Shown piece by piece: positions 7,187 to 13,388 of a DNA stretch of 33,016 bases (its first letter is position 1; each line of letters opens with the position of its first letter). Both the position numbers and the translations under genes were made by a program. The stretch comes from Candidatus Omnitrophota bacterium (lineage in GTDB: Bacteria > Omnitrophota > Gorgyraeia > Gygaellales > Profunditerraquicolaceae). The notes below the pieces were generated by a model, which did not search any database, was not told where the DNA came from, and saw nothing but the letters and a program-made list of their open reading frames with translations. The stretch is taken from positions 1 to 33,016 of the forward strand of contig JAQTQJ010000018.1 of assembly GCA_028712255.1 (NCBI GenBank). The letters run 5' to 3'.

Positions 7187-7552
7187 ATGAACAGAAGAAT
7201 ATTGATTATTGCGATGTTTTTTTTAGCTTTAGGAGGGTTCCTGCTTCATTATCGGATTCATCCTTTTGTTGGAATATATAGGCTTGCCAGAATCGTAAGT
7301 TTATTAGATGTGTTTTTGGTTACTGCTTTCCTTTGTGCGCGTTCAACGGCGATTTATGGCCTACTATTAAAGGGTATGTTTACGATCCTTGCTGTAGTTC
7401 TTATGGGGAATTTTTCTGTTTCGGGTTTTATAGGCAAGAATCCTACTCTTTCAGATTGGATATTTAAATCCACATTGGCAGATATCTTGATTGCTTTGAG
7501 CGGTTTTTTAATAGCTAAAGTTGTTTACGATTCGTATTATAAGAAGGAGTAG
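7187..7552 (+). CDS. Four-helix integral membrane protein of unknown function
   Basis: 121 aa from ATG 7187, 4 bp after the second microprotein. Hydrophobic segments lie at about residues 4-21, 36-52, 58-78 and 90-110, with short polar ends (YKKE at the C-terminus). No enzymatic motif or Cys/His cluster stands out, and I do not recognise the family. Its place as the last gene of the operon with two GWW microproteins suggests that all three act together in the inner membrane. A rho-independent terminator-like hairpin follows about 55 bp later. Confidence 0.75.
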   Translation: MNRRILIIAMFFLALGGFLLHYRIHPFVGIYRLARIVSLLDVFLVTAFLCARSTAIYGLLLKGMFTILAVVLMGNFSVSGFIGKNPTLSDWIFKSTLADILIALSGFLIAKVVYDSYYKKE

Positions 7553-7606
7553 GTATATTGGGGGATTTTCCCAGCCCAGATAATAAATTTGAGCATTATT
7601 AGGGCC

Positions 7607-7640
7607 AAGAGCAATTCTTTTAAAAAATTGCTCTTTTTTA
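7607..7640 (+). terminator. Rho-independent terminator of the microprotein operon
   Basis: Stem AAGAGCAATT (7607-7616) pairs with AATTGCTCTT (7626-7635), followed by a T-rich run TTTTATTTT. It ends the 6984-7552 operon. Confidence 0.75.
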
Positions 7641-7686
7641 TTTTGTGGGTTTTATTTAGAGAGAGTGTAGTAAAATGTTGCTTTTT

Positions 7687-7767
7687 GTCATCCCGAGCGA
7701 AGCGAAGGATCCATTCTCTTTTGAGATTCTTCGCCCGCCACTAAATCGATGGCGGGCTCAGAATGAC
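7687..7767. repeat. TCATCCCGAGCGAAG-family repeat
   Basis: GTCATCCCGAGCGAAGCGAA at the left and GATTCTTCG...CTCAGAATGAC at the right, with a CCCGCCA / TGGCGGG inner hairpin. A relative lies at 14744-14811. Confidence 0.82.
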
Positions 7768-7840
7768 GCCAAATTGTGCATTTTGCAACAGTTTCTTTCA
7801 TTTAGTATTTAGGTAGGCTAAAAAAATAATTTCTACTATT

Positions 7841-8512
7841 ATGAAGATAAGAAAGCGCCTCCTTAAAATTGCTAATGCCAGGAAGAAGGAGAAAGAAAAA
7901 AACAAAAATAAAGGTAAAAACCTGAGTATTTATAACTATAAGTTTGGCCATAAAAATATAAAGTTAACCGTAGAGAGGTTAGAGGTACTTAAAAAATCGA
8001 ATTCAGTAGATTCGATTTTTTATTACAGCTGTGTGTTTTGTAATAAGGATTTTGATCCTAATGTGCAAATCTGTCCTGATTGTGGCCGTGATTTAACAAA
8101 AATTAACCTTAAAAAATGTCAGCATTGCGGAGCAAAAAATAATCCTTCTAAAGGAACCTGTTGGGTATGCAATGCTCCTTTTCCGAAGCTAGATGAGAAA
8201 GTGGATAAAGAAGTCCACCTCTTATTGACTTTAAATATAAATAATAATCTTTATAGGAACACGGATAAAATATTAGGGTTAGGAATGAAGAAACTTTTTG
8301 AAGATTTAATTACTGCTGGTTTTAGTAAGGAGCCTTTAGAGGCCTGGGTTAAAATACATGAATGGGAAATTGAGCATATAAAAGAATCCGTGATGGTAGA
8401 ATGTAAAAATTTGGCGAGGGAGTATAAACGTAAAAATCTTTTGTATATAATTACGTTTATTTTACCGATTCTTATCTGTTTAATGATAGCTTTTGTTTTT
8501 TGGGTTAAGTAA
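7841..8512 (+). CDS. Double zinc-ribbon protein with C-terminal membrane anchor
   Basis: 223 aa. The first 30 residues are almost all Lys/Arg/Asn. Two CxxC...CxxC ribbons follow: Cys64, 67, 78, 81 and Cys93, 96, 107, 110, both of the rubredoxin-knuckle type with Gly after the second pair. A helical middle part ends in a hydrophobic segment at about residues 199-221 and a final Lys, so the protein is probably tail-anchored with its ribbons in the cytoplasm. Zinc binding follows from the motif; the partner (nucleic acid or protein) cannot be read from sequence. No strong SD precedes ATG 7841. A REP hairpin follows 3 bp after the stop. Confidence 0.8.
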   Translation: MKIRKRLLKIANARKKEKEKNKNKGKNLSIYNYKFGHKNIKLTVERLEVLKKSNSVDSIFYYSCVFCNKDFDPNVQICPDCGRDLTKINLKKCQHCGAKNNPSKGTCWVCNAPFPKLDEKVDKEVHLLLTLNINNNLYRNTDKILGLGMKKLFEDLITAGFSKEPLEAWVKIHEWEIEHIKESVMVECKNLAREYKRKNLLYIITFILPILICLMIAFVFWVK

Positions 8513-8514
8513 AC

Positions 8515-8560
8515 AATAGGGGACGTTTCTCTTCAAAGCTAGAGGGAAACGTCCCCTATT
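8515..8560. repeat. REP-like inverted repeat, short variant
   Basis: AATAGGGGACGTTTCTCT (8515-8532) pairs with the arm at 8543-8560 with one mismatch. Related to the GGGGACGG family but shorter and with ACGTTT core. Confidence 0.85.
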
Positions 8561-8624
8561 AAAAAAATGCTTGAGATTATTTTAGAAAGCTTTATAATTA
8601 TTGAAAGAACTAAAAGGAGGTAAC

Positions 8625-8789
8625 ATGGCGTATCAACAGGGTGGTGGATTTGGGGGGCCTAGGGAAATGCACAAGGCGGTTTGCGCAGAGTGCAAAAAAG
8701 AATGTGAAGTTCCTTTTAAACCTAGAGAGGGCGGCAAGCCAATATTATGCAGGGAATGTTATCAAAAGAGTAAGGGGCAGAGCCGTTAA
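8625..8789 (+). CDS. CxxC-x(n)-CxxC zinc-ribbon microprotein
   Basis: 54 aa from ATG 8625 with a near-perfect SD (AAAGGAGGT at 8613-8621); the in-frame ATG at 8601 upstream lacks one. Gly-rich start (GGGFGGP), then MHKAVCAECKKECEVPF, KPREGGKPILCRECY. This matches the small CxxC-x17-CxxC zinc-ribbon family (TIGR04272-like) that is widespread in candidate phyla; here 18 residues separate the pairs. Members are thought to bind one zinc; function is not established. It stands alone between two hairpin elements. Confidence 0.85.
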   Translation: MAYQQGGGFGGPREMHKAVCAECKKECEVPFKPREGGKPILCRECYQKSKGQSR

Positions 8790-8807
8790 ATTAAAGTTTT
8801 TTGTTGG

Positions 8808-8844
8808 GAGGCGCCTCTATTCTTAATAAAAATAGAGGCGCCTC
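8808..8844. repeat. Inverted repeat, likely bidirectional terminator
   Basis: GAGGCGCCTCTATT (8808-8821) pairs perfectly with AATAGAGGCGCCTC (8831-8844), followed by TTTAAT. The CTATT ends recall the REP family but the core is different. Confidence 0.75.
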
Positions 8845-8920
8845 TTTAATCTTCCCTCAAACAATAAAAAGAGGAAGGCTTATTTTTAATAGCATCTTTT
8901 AATTAATAAATATAATTATA

Positions 8921-8949
8921 TTGACAAATAGCCATATTTATGTTATATT
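8921..8949 (+). promoter_or_regulatory. Promoter of the toxin-antitoxin operon, predicted leaderless
   Basis: Perfect TTGACA at 8921-8926, 17-nt spacer, TATATT at 8944-8949. The GTG start of the toxin lies 7 nt after the -10 box, at the expected transcription start. Confidence 0.7.
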
Positions 8950-8955
8950 TTTATT

Positions 8956-9243
8956 GTGGATAGAATCATCGGCGTTTTTATTTGGGATCACCGTAAAGAA
9001 CTAATCAACATAAAGAAGCATGGCGTTGATTTTGTTGTCGCTACCAGCGCCTTTAAGGATATAAAAAGAAAGATTTATACTGATTCTAAGCATAGCGAGG
9101 ATGAAGAAAGATTCTTCTGTGTGGGTAAGGTGGATGGTAAAATCCTAACCGTTAGGTTTATTTACCGTCATGATAAAATCAGGATATTTGGAGCAGGGTA
9201 TTGGAGAAAGGGAAAGGTTTATTATGAAAAAGAAAACGATTAA
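8956..9243 (+). CDS. brnT: BrnT family toxin
   Basis: Toxin of a BrnT/BrnA type II system; BrnT proteins have a RelE-like fold and inhibit translation as ribonucleases. 95 aa from GTG 8956. Family features are visible in order: FIWDHRKELINIKKHGVDF (WD..K...N..KHGV.F) at 8-26, SKHSEDEERFFCVGKVDG near 45-62, and TVRFIYRHDKIRIFGAGYWRKGK near 65-87. Length equals the family norm. The promoter stands so close that the mRNA likely begins at the GTG itself. The end overlaps the next gene by 20 bp. Autoregulation by the antitoxin is expected from the family, and the AT-rich promoter area would be the place. Confidence 0.85.
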   Translation: MDRIIGVFIWDHRKELINIKKHGVDFVVATSAFKDIKRKIYTDSKHSEDEERFFCVGKVDGKILTVRFIYRHDKIRIFGAGYWRKGKVYYEKEND

Positions 9244-9460
9244 TTCGGATATGCCTATTGGTAAGTTAACCAAAATCAGGGATTTTCTTCCTCCTCCGGC
9301 CCAGCTTGTTGTGCCCGAAGAGACTACGAAAATCACTATCTCGCTGAAAAAATCAAGCGTAGAGTTCTTTAGGCATGAGGCGGAACGCTATCACAGTAAA
9401 TATCAACGGATGATACGCGAGCTGTTGGACAAATACGCCATGCAGTATGCGAGAAATTAA
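9224..9460 (+). CDS. CopG/BrnA-like ribbon-helix-helix antitoxin
   Basis: 78 aa from ATG 9224 with GGAAAGG at 9211-9217 as ribosome site. It overlaps the toxin gene by 20 bp, as antitoxins of this class do. The C-terminal half TTKITISLKKSSVEFFRHEAERYHSKYQ... has the beta-strand (KITISL) plus two helices of a ribbon-helix-helix DNA binder, ending in MIRELLDKYA. The N-terminal half, with DMPIGKLTKIRDFLPPPAQLV, is extended and Pro-rich, fitting a toxin-wrapping segment. It should neutralise the BrnT toxin and repress the shared promoter. Confidence 0.8.
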   Translation: MKKKTINSDMPIGKLTKIRDFLPPPAQLVVPEETTKITISLKKSSVEFFRHEAERYHSKYQRMIRELLDKYAMQYARN

Positions 9461-9526
9461 TTAGGTATATAGAAACATAAATTAGAGATCGGAGTGCAAG
9501 TTTTTAGTAAAAACTGGAGGTAAGTT

Positions 9527-11160
9527 ATGAAAGAAAAAGTTTACTCTCTCTCTCTCTCTCTGCAATTCTGCTTCTTGTATTCTGCGCTCTAAGCCCTGCC
9601 TACGCTAGTAATATAATACTCAGTAATACCCAAATTCTCAACATGTCGGAAGGTTCCACAACTGCAGATATCCAATTTGATATTTCCTGGGATAATTCCT
9701 GGCGATATGGAGTTTTTTATGACGCGGCTTGGGTGTTTGCTAAGGTTTCAGTGAATGATGGGGCCTGGATTCACGCCACAATTTCCGGAGTTACTTCTAT
9801 CGGCGCAAGCGGCACCAGCCTTACAATAGATGTTCCAACAGACAGTAAAGGGGTTTTTCTTTATCGTTCAGCCGACGCTACTGGGACACTTAGCACAACT
9901 GCGGTTAAACTGCAATGGTTTAGGCAGGGCGATGGTGTTGCCTATAATGCTGCTAAGGTAAAAATTCAAGTTTTTGCCATTGAGATGGTGCATATACCAC
10001 AGGGTTCTTTTTATTTGGGTGATGGGACAGCCAGAAGCGGCACTACAAACAGCCATTTCTTCGATGCCGCAAGCGCAGCCGGAGCAGCGGTAAAAATTAC
10101 CTCTACTCAACCCTATATCTCTAGCGCCAGTGATGGCTCAGGCACAGCCGGAGACATTGCCTGGGTAAATGAATCTACTTATGCTGGAGCCCTGCCTACC
10201 TCTAGGACCCAATTAAATTCAAGTTTCCCTACCGGTTACAATAGTTTCTACATAATGAAATACGGAGTTACCCAGGGTCAGTACCGGGATTTTCTCAATA
10301 CTTTGACTCGTGCCCAACAAGTAACCCGGGTAGCCACAACGATTACTTCCGGCACCACTGCTGTAACTAATGTTTATGTAATGTCTAACACCAGCACCGT
10401 CAGCTATCGTAACGGTATAGCTTGTGCTACCACAGTACCTTCTACTACTCCGGTTACTTTCTACTGTAACTTAAATGCTAATGCGACAGCTAATGAATCA
10501 GCTGACGGCGAATGGATTGCCTGTAATTATTTAAGCTGGATGGATTTATGCGCCTACGCTGACTGGGCAGGTTTACGCCCAATGACCGAGCTTGAATTTG
10601 AAAAAGCCTGCCGCGGTTCACGCTCCGTCTTAGCCGGCGAATACGCCTGGGGCTCAACCAGTATTACTCAGGTAACCGGCATAACTAACAGCGGCCAGTT
10701 AAGTGAAACTGCCACTAACAGCGGTAATTGTGCTTATGGGAATCATGCTAGTGTCCAGGGCCCAATGCGCTCAGGTTTTGCCTCTACCGCAACTTCGACA
10801 ACTCGTGAAGGCGCCGGAGCCTCTTACTATGGAATAATGGATCTTTCAGGAAACCTCTGGGAGAGGCCGGTAACTGTTATGGGTTCACAATCCGGCACTA
10901 CCTTATCTATATTCACCGGGCTTAATGGTGATGGTAGTTTAGCTTCAAACGGCAATGCCAATGTTGATTACTGGCCGGGCAATGCCGGAACTAATGGAGT
11001 TAATGGCGAGGTTACCGGCGCTTCCGGCTCTGGCTTCCGTGGCGGCACTTGGAACAACGATGCCTCCTACGCCCGTGTTTCTGACCGTTACTACGCTGCC
11101 TACACTGTCTCGAATCGCGACTACCATTTCGGCGGCCGTTTCGCCAGAACCTCTCCGTAA
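9527..11160 (+). CDS. Secreted FGE-sulfatase/C-type-lectin-fold protein, frame disrupted at a (CT)9 tract; DGR variable-protein candidate
   Basis: SD ACTGGAGG at 9512-9519 leads to ATG 9527. Translation from it runs MKEKVYSLSLSL then hits TAA after 22 codons, because the (CT)9 tract at 9544-9561 leaves the frame off by two. Removing one CT (or adding two) joins it to the long frame and gives a perfect signal peptide (MKEKVYSLSLS-AILLLVFCALSPAYA-SN) and a 543-aa protein. After it comes a beta-rich N-domain (W-D-x-S-W-R, DAAWVFAKV) to about 150, then the FGE/SUMF1 fold: EMVHIPQGSF, KYGVTQGQY, GLRPMTELEFEKACRG, GIMDLSGNLWE, and GFRGGTWNN near the end. The catalytic Cys motif of true formylglycine enzymes is absent. 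GC content is visibly higher than in its neighbours. The last 45 codons look like a retroelement variable region. Confidence 0.75.
9544..9561 (+). repeat. (CT)9 simple sequence repeat in the signal peptide
   Basis: Eighteen bases of uninterrupted CT following TTA, within codons 6-12 of the reading frame begun at ATG 9527. Eight or eleven units would restore the frame to the 505-codon downstream ORF; the nine seen here give an OFF state. Confidence 0.9.
11041..11142 (+). other. Putative DGR variable region (VR)
   Basis: C-terminal codons RGGTWNNDASYARVSDRYY.. to GGRFART carry a run of NNC/NNT codons (ACT, AAC, GAT, TCC, TAC, GAC, CAT, TTC) at spaced positions between invariant ones (GCC, CGT, GCT, CGC, GGC). 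This is the pattern left by adenine mutagenesis of AAC codons. The GC-rich GGCGGCCGTTTCGCC at 11131-11145 fits an initiation of mutagenic homing site. No template repeat or reverse transcriptase is present here. Confidence 0.5.
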
Positions 11161-11191
11161 TGTTTTGTAGTTCTTTGGAATCTTGAGGTGG

Positions 11192-11267
11192 TGTCATTGC
11201 GAGGAGCGCAGCGACGAAGCAATCCAAACCGGGATTGCTTCGGGCACTTCGTGCCCTCGCAATGACA
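11192..11267. repeat. TGTCATTGCGAG-family inverted repeat
   Basis: Outer arms TGTCATTGCGAG and CTCGCAATGACA; inner arms CGAAGCAATCC / GGATTGCTTCG; extra GGGCACTTCGTGCCC hairpin. It sits 32 bp after the variable protein gene. Confidence 0.93.
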
Positions 11268-11668
11268 CGAAAGTAAAGGGTGTCATCAATGATAAAAATA
11301 CAATAAATGAAAACATTGTCTCCCGTAGTCGAAAAACATTACCAGTTGATTCTTTGGATGCTGCCAAAAATCGCCAATTTTCCGCGATTCCGTGCGTTGT
11401 TGGGTGGCGCATAGCAGTTATGCCAACACAAATGGTTTACGGTTGAATATGTTTAATGATTTGATGGAAAAAGATGAACGTTTGGGCGGCTTGCTTAAAG
11501 ATGTGCTCTTGCCCTTGGACAAAGGGCGCAACAGCCGAAAGTACCGGGGGGGGGGCGTAATCACAAATCTTTTCTGGGATCGCGATACTTGCCTTTGGTG
11601 GGCCAGCAGCGATGTGGGAAGGAGAAATTAGTGGATAGGGATGATGAGGAAAACAGGAGGGATGTAAT
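11268..11668. other. Gene-free stretch with a G10 homopolymer
   Basis: No recognisable gene. Short open frames exist but match nothing and are broken by the repeat debris. CCCTTGGACAAAGGG near 11509-11525 is a small hairpin, and ten consecutive G occur at 11546-11555, rare in this AT-rich sequence. It may be remains of an accessory gene. Confidence 0.5.
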
Positions 11669-11875
11669 ATGTTGAAGAAAAATAGAGCAACGATAATAAC
11701 GCAGGTAGTTTTGGCCGTGGTATTACTTTTTATAGCCATTGGCCTTTTTCTTATCCGCAGCAAAAATAACCCGCCTCCGGCCGTTACTTCTGCCAGTTCA
11801 CAACCAGTAGCGCTTTATACCGGAGGCCGTAGTAGTGGAAGCGGCATGGGAGAGGCTACTTACTATTCCAAATAA
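11669..11875 (+). CDS. 68-aa single-pass membrane protein
   Basis: Begins at ATG 11669 after SD CAGGAGGG (11655-11662). A short basic start (MLKKNRAT) is followed by IITQVVLAVVLLFIAIGLFLI as one membrane helix (about 9-29), then a polar, Pro/Ser/Gly-rich tail with NNPPPAVTSASSQP and a Gly-Ser segment GGRSSGSGMGEATYYSK. The layout is an N-in, C-out anchored small protein. I do not recognise it. It lies between the variable surface protein and a truncated gene in an area of debris; a solitary half REP (AAAGGGGACGTACTCT) begins at its stop codon. Confidence 0.6.
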   Translation: MLKKNRATIITQVVLAVVLLFIAIGLFLIRSKNNPPPAVTSASSQPVALYTGGRSSGSGMGEATYYSK

Positions 11876-11935
11876 AGGGGACGTACTCTAAGGGGATACC
11901 TCAGTTATGTTGATTTTATGAGAGTTACCCAAAAG

Positions 11936-12017
11936 TGTCATTGCGAACGAGCGCAAGCGAGTGAAGCAATCTTTTTAAGAGATTGCTTTGTCAGGTTACG
12001 CCCTCCTCGCAATGACA
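11936..12017. repeat. TGTCATTGCGAA-family inverted repeat
   Basis: TGTCATTGCGAACGAGCG at left, CTCGCAATGACA at right, inner arms GAAGCAATCTTTTT / AAGAGATTGCTTTG. Fifth copy of this family in the window. Confidence 0.92.
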
Positions 12018-12054
12018 CTGTAGTAATTTTGGGAAAACTCCATGTACATTTTTC

Positions 12055-12084
12055 TTGACAAAACACACAAATGTGTGGTATTGT
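12055..12084 (+). promoter_or_regulatory. Promoter with operator-like palindrome in the spacer
   Basis: TTGACA at 12055-12060, 18-nt spacer, TATTGT at 12079-12084. The spacer contains CACACAAATGTGTG (12064-12077), a 6-bp-arm palindrome suited to a dimeric repressor. It drives the truncated rhuM gene. Confidence 0.6.
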
Positions 12085-12102
12085 GTTTTTGGAGGTGTTA
12101 AT

Positions 12103-12357
12103 ATGCAGAGACCGGTTGAAATAGAAACGCCATTCAAAGGCGAAGTGGTTATTTATCAAGCCAAAGATAAGAATATCCGGCTTGAAGTTAAATTTGAAAA
12201 TGAAACAGTCTGGCTTACTCAAAAGCAGATAGCTCAACTGTTTGGTACTCAGAGTCCAGCCATAACAAAGCATTTAAATAATATCTTTGGTGATAAAGAA
12301 TTGCAAAAGAATTCAGTATGTTCCATTTTGGAACATACTGTTCAAGAAGGTGGTTAA
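12103..12357 (+). pseudogene. RhuM family protein, truncated after the N-terminal domain
   Basis: 84 aa from ATG 12103 (SD GGAGGT at 12091-12096). It matches the N-terminus of RhuM/virulence family proteins: VVIYQAKDKNIRLEVKFENETVWLTQKQIAQLFGTQSPAITKH LNNIF-type layout, with the winged-helix DNA-binding part and E-L-x-K-N-S-V-C. Full-length members are over 300 aa and continue after this point with a Y-N-L-D-x-I-x-x-V-G-Y-R segment; here the frame stops (TAA 12355) directly before that. The promoter and ribosome site remain intact, so a short DNA-binding peptide might still be made. The remaining part is lost; lexA begins 30 bp later. Confidence 0.75.
12314..12340. promoter_or_regulatory. 27-bp perfect palindrome upstream of lexA
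   Basis: CAGTATGTTCCA (12314-12325), TTT, TGGAACATACTG (12329-12340). It lies 47 bp before the lexA start, inside the end of the truncated rhuM frame. A LexA operator is one reading (inference); the GTTCC...GGAAC core is not the Gram-positive GAAC-N4-GTTC box. Confidence 0.5.
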
Positions 12358-12387
12358 TCTGATTAATAGAAATAATTAGGATAAAAT

Positions 12388-12993
12388 ATGGAAGAGAAGC
12401 CATTTTTAACGCCAAAGCAGGAAAAGGTGCTTAATTTTATTCGAAAACGGGTAGGGGAGAGGCTCCCTCCTACAATTCGGGAGATAGGGGAGGAGCTGGG
12501 GTTTAAATCTACCGGAACAGTAAGGGATTATCTAAAGGCTTTAATGCAGAAAGGGTTGGTCAGGCGTATGAATAATAAATCTCGGGCGATTGAATTGACT
12601 GAACGCGCTAGTTTTAACAAAATTCCCATAATTGGTACCATTATGGCCGGTAAGCCCAATTTAGCTTATGAAGAAATTCAGGGTTATGTGGATAGTGATG
12701 ATTTATTCCTTGGGCGCTTAGGTTTTGATGATGTTTTTGCTCTAAGGGTTAAAGGCGACAGCATGATTGATGCCGGAATTTTAGATAGCGATATTGCTAT
12801 TATTAAAAAGCGCCCCAGTGCCGATAATAATGATATCGTTGCCGCATTATTGGATAATAACGAGGTTACTTTAAAAAGATTGCGTAGCCGCGCCGGTAAG
12901 TTCCATTTGGAAGCTGCTAACGTAAATTACGCGCCAATCTTTGAAGAGTTTAAGGTTATTGGTAAGCTTATCACGGTAATTAGAAAGTATTAA
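12388..12993 (+). CDS. lexA: LexA repressor
   Basis: SOS transcriptional repressor that cleaves itself when RecA filaments form. 201 aa. The N-terminal winged helix (residues 1-70) carries LTPKQEKVLNFIRKRV, PPTIREIGEELGFKSTGTVRDYL. The autocleavage site is Ala87-Gly88 in TIMAGKP; the catalytic Ser125 is in VKGDSM and Lys163 in VTLKRL, so the protease half is complete. SD is weak (AGGA at 12378-12381). It leads a same-strand cluster with a small protein and dinB, as expected of an SOS-controlled mutagenesis cassette. The nearby palindrome may be its own operator. Confidence 0.95.
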   Translation: MEEKPFLTPKQEKVLNFIRKRVGERLPPTIREIGEELGFKSTGTVRDYLKALMQKGLVRRMNNKSRAIELTERASFNKIPIIGTIMAGKPNLAYEEIQGYVDSDDLFLGRLGFDDVFALRVKGDSMIDAGILDSDIAIIKKRPSADNNDIVAALLDNNEVTLKRLRSRAGKFHLEAANVNYAPIFEEFKVIGKLITVIRKY

Positions 12994-13001
12994 ACCTAAT
13001 A

Positions 13002-13037
13002 AGGGGACGGTTCTCTAATATAAGAGAACCGTCCCCT
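13002..13037. repeat. REP-like inverted repeat between lexA and the next gene
   Basis: AGGGGACGGTTCTCT (13002-13016) pairs perfectly with 13023-13037 over 15 bp with a 6-nt loop. Same GGGGACGG core as the family, shorter AT part. Confidence 0.9.
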
Positions 13038-13046
13038 AGATTTTAT

Positions 13047-13355
13047 ATGAATCAGAATAGTTTTAGCCCTAAGGCCCGCTGGGATAGGTTTGAGCCGGAC
13101 GAGCGCGGTTTTAATCCTGATGCTTTAAATGAGCGTATTGAAGTTTTGGCACATTTTAAGCATGCTAAAATTTTACCTAAAAGCTTCATTTGGAATAATA
13201 AAGAATATAAAATCGAAAATATAACTTATAACTGGCAGGAACGTATTGGCCAAGCTTTGATCAGTTATTTTTCTGTACTTTGTGTAGGTCAGATGTATCA
13301 GCTTTCATTTGATAATACCACCTTCCGCTGGCAGATTGATAAACTGATTCAATAA
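13047..13355 (+). CDS. Small protein in lexA-dinB cassette, DUF6504-like
   Basis: 102 aa from ATG 13047 with no visible SD. The N-terminal 40 residues are polar (KARWDRFEPDERGFN). The C-terminal part has FIWNNKEYKIENITYNWQER, then YFSVLCVGQMYQLSFDNTTFRWQIDKLI: a beta-rich pattern (W-x-x-x-x-Y-x-[IV], F-x-V, Y-x-L-x-[FY]-[DN], W-x-[IL]). It resembles the small DUF6504-type proteins encoded next to Y-family polymerases in other phyla; similarity is by pattern only. Position between lexA and dinB suggests a role in translesion synthesis, perhaps as a polymerase partner. It ends 33 bp before dinB. Confidence 0.6.
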   Translation: MNQNSFSPKARWDRFEPDERGFNPDALNERIEVLAHFKHAKILPKSFIWNNKEYKIENITYNWQERIGQALISYFSVLCVGQMYQLSFDNTTFRWQIDKLIQ

Positions 13356-13388
13356 AATCCCGGTAAGTTTAAGTAGAAAGAAACTAAC

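Noticed and set aside
9643-11160. Start of the FGE-fold protein at the internal ATG 9643
   Set aside because: No SD there, and the in-frame DNA upstream encodes the rest of a signal peptide; the real start is most likely ATG 9527 across the CT tract.
9527-11160. Active formylglycine-generating enzyme
   Set aside because: The catalytic Cys motif of the family is absent and the region looks like a binding scaffold.
11392-11631. An open frame with HSSYANTNGLRL, faintly like the end of an FGE domain
   Set aside because: The frame crosses the G10 tract and a CCCTTGG-CAAAGGG hairpin and matches no domain for more than a few residues; probably non-coding debris.
11268-11668. Looked for a DGR template repeat and reverse transcriptase next to the variable protein
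   Set aside because: No AAC-rich copy of the variable region and no YxDD reverse transcriptase motif found on either strand here.
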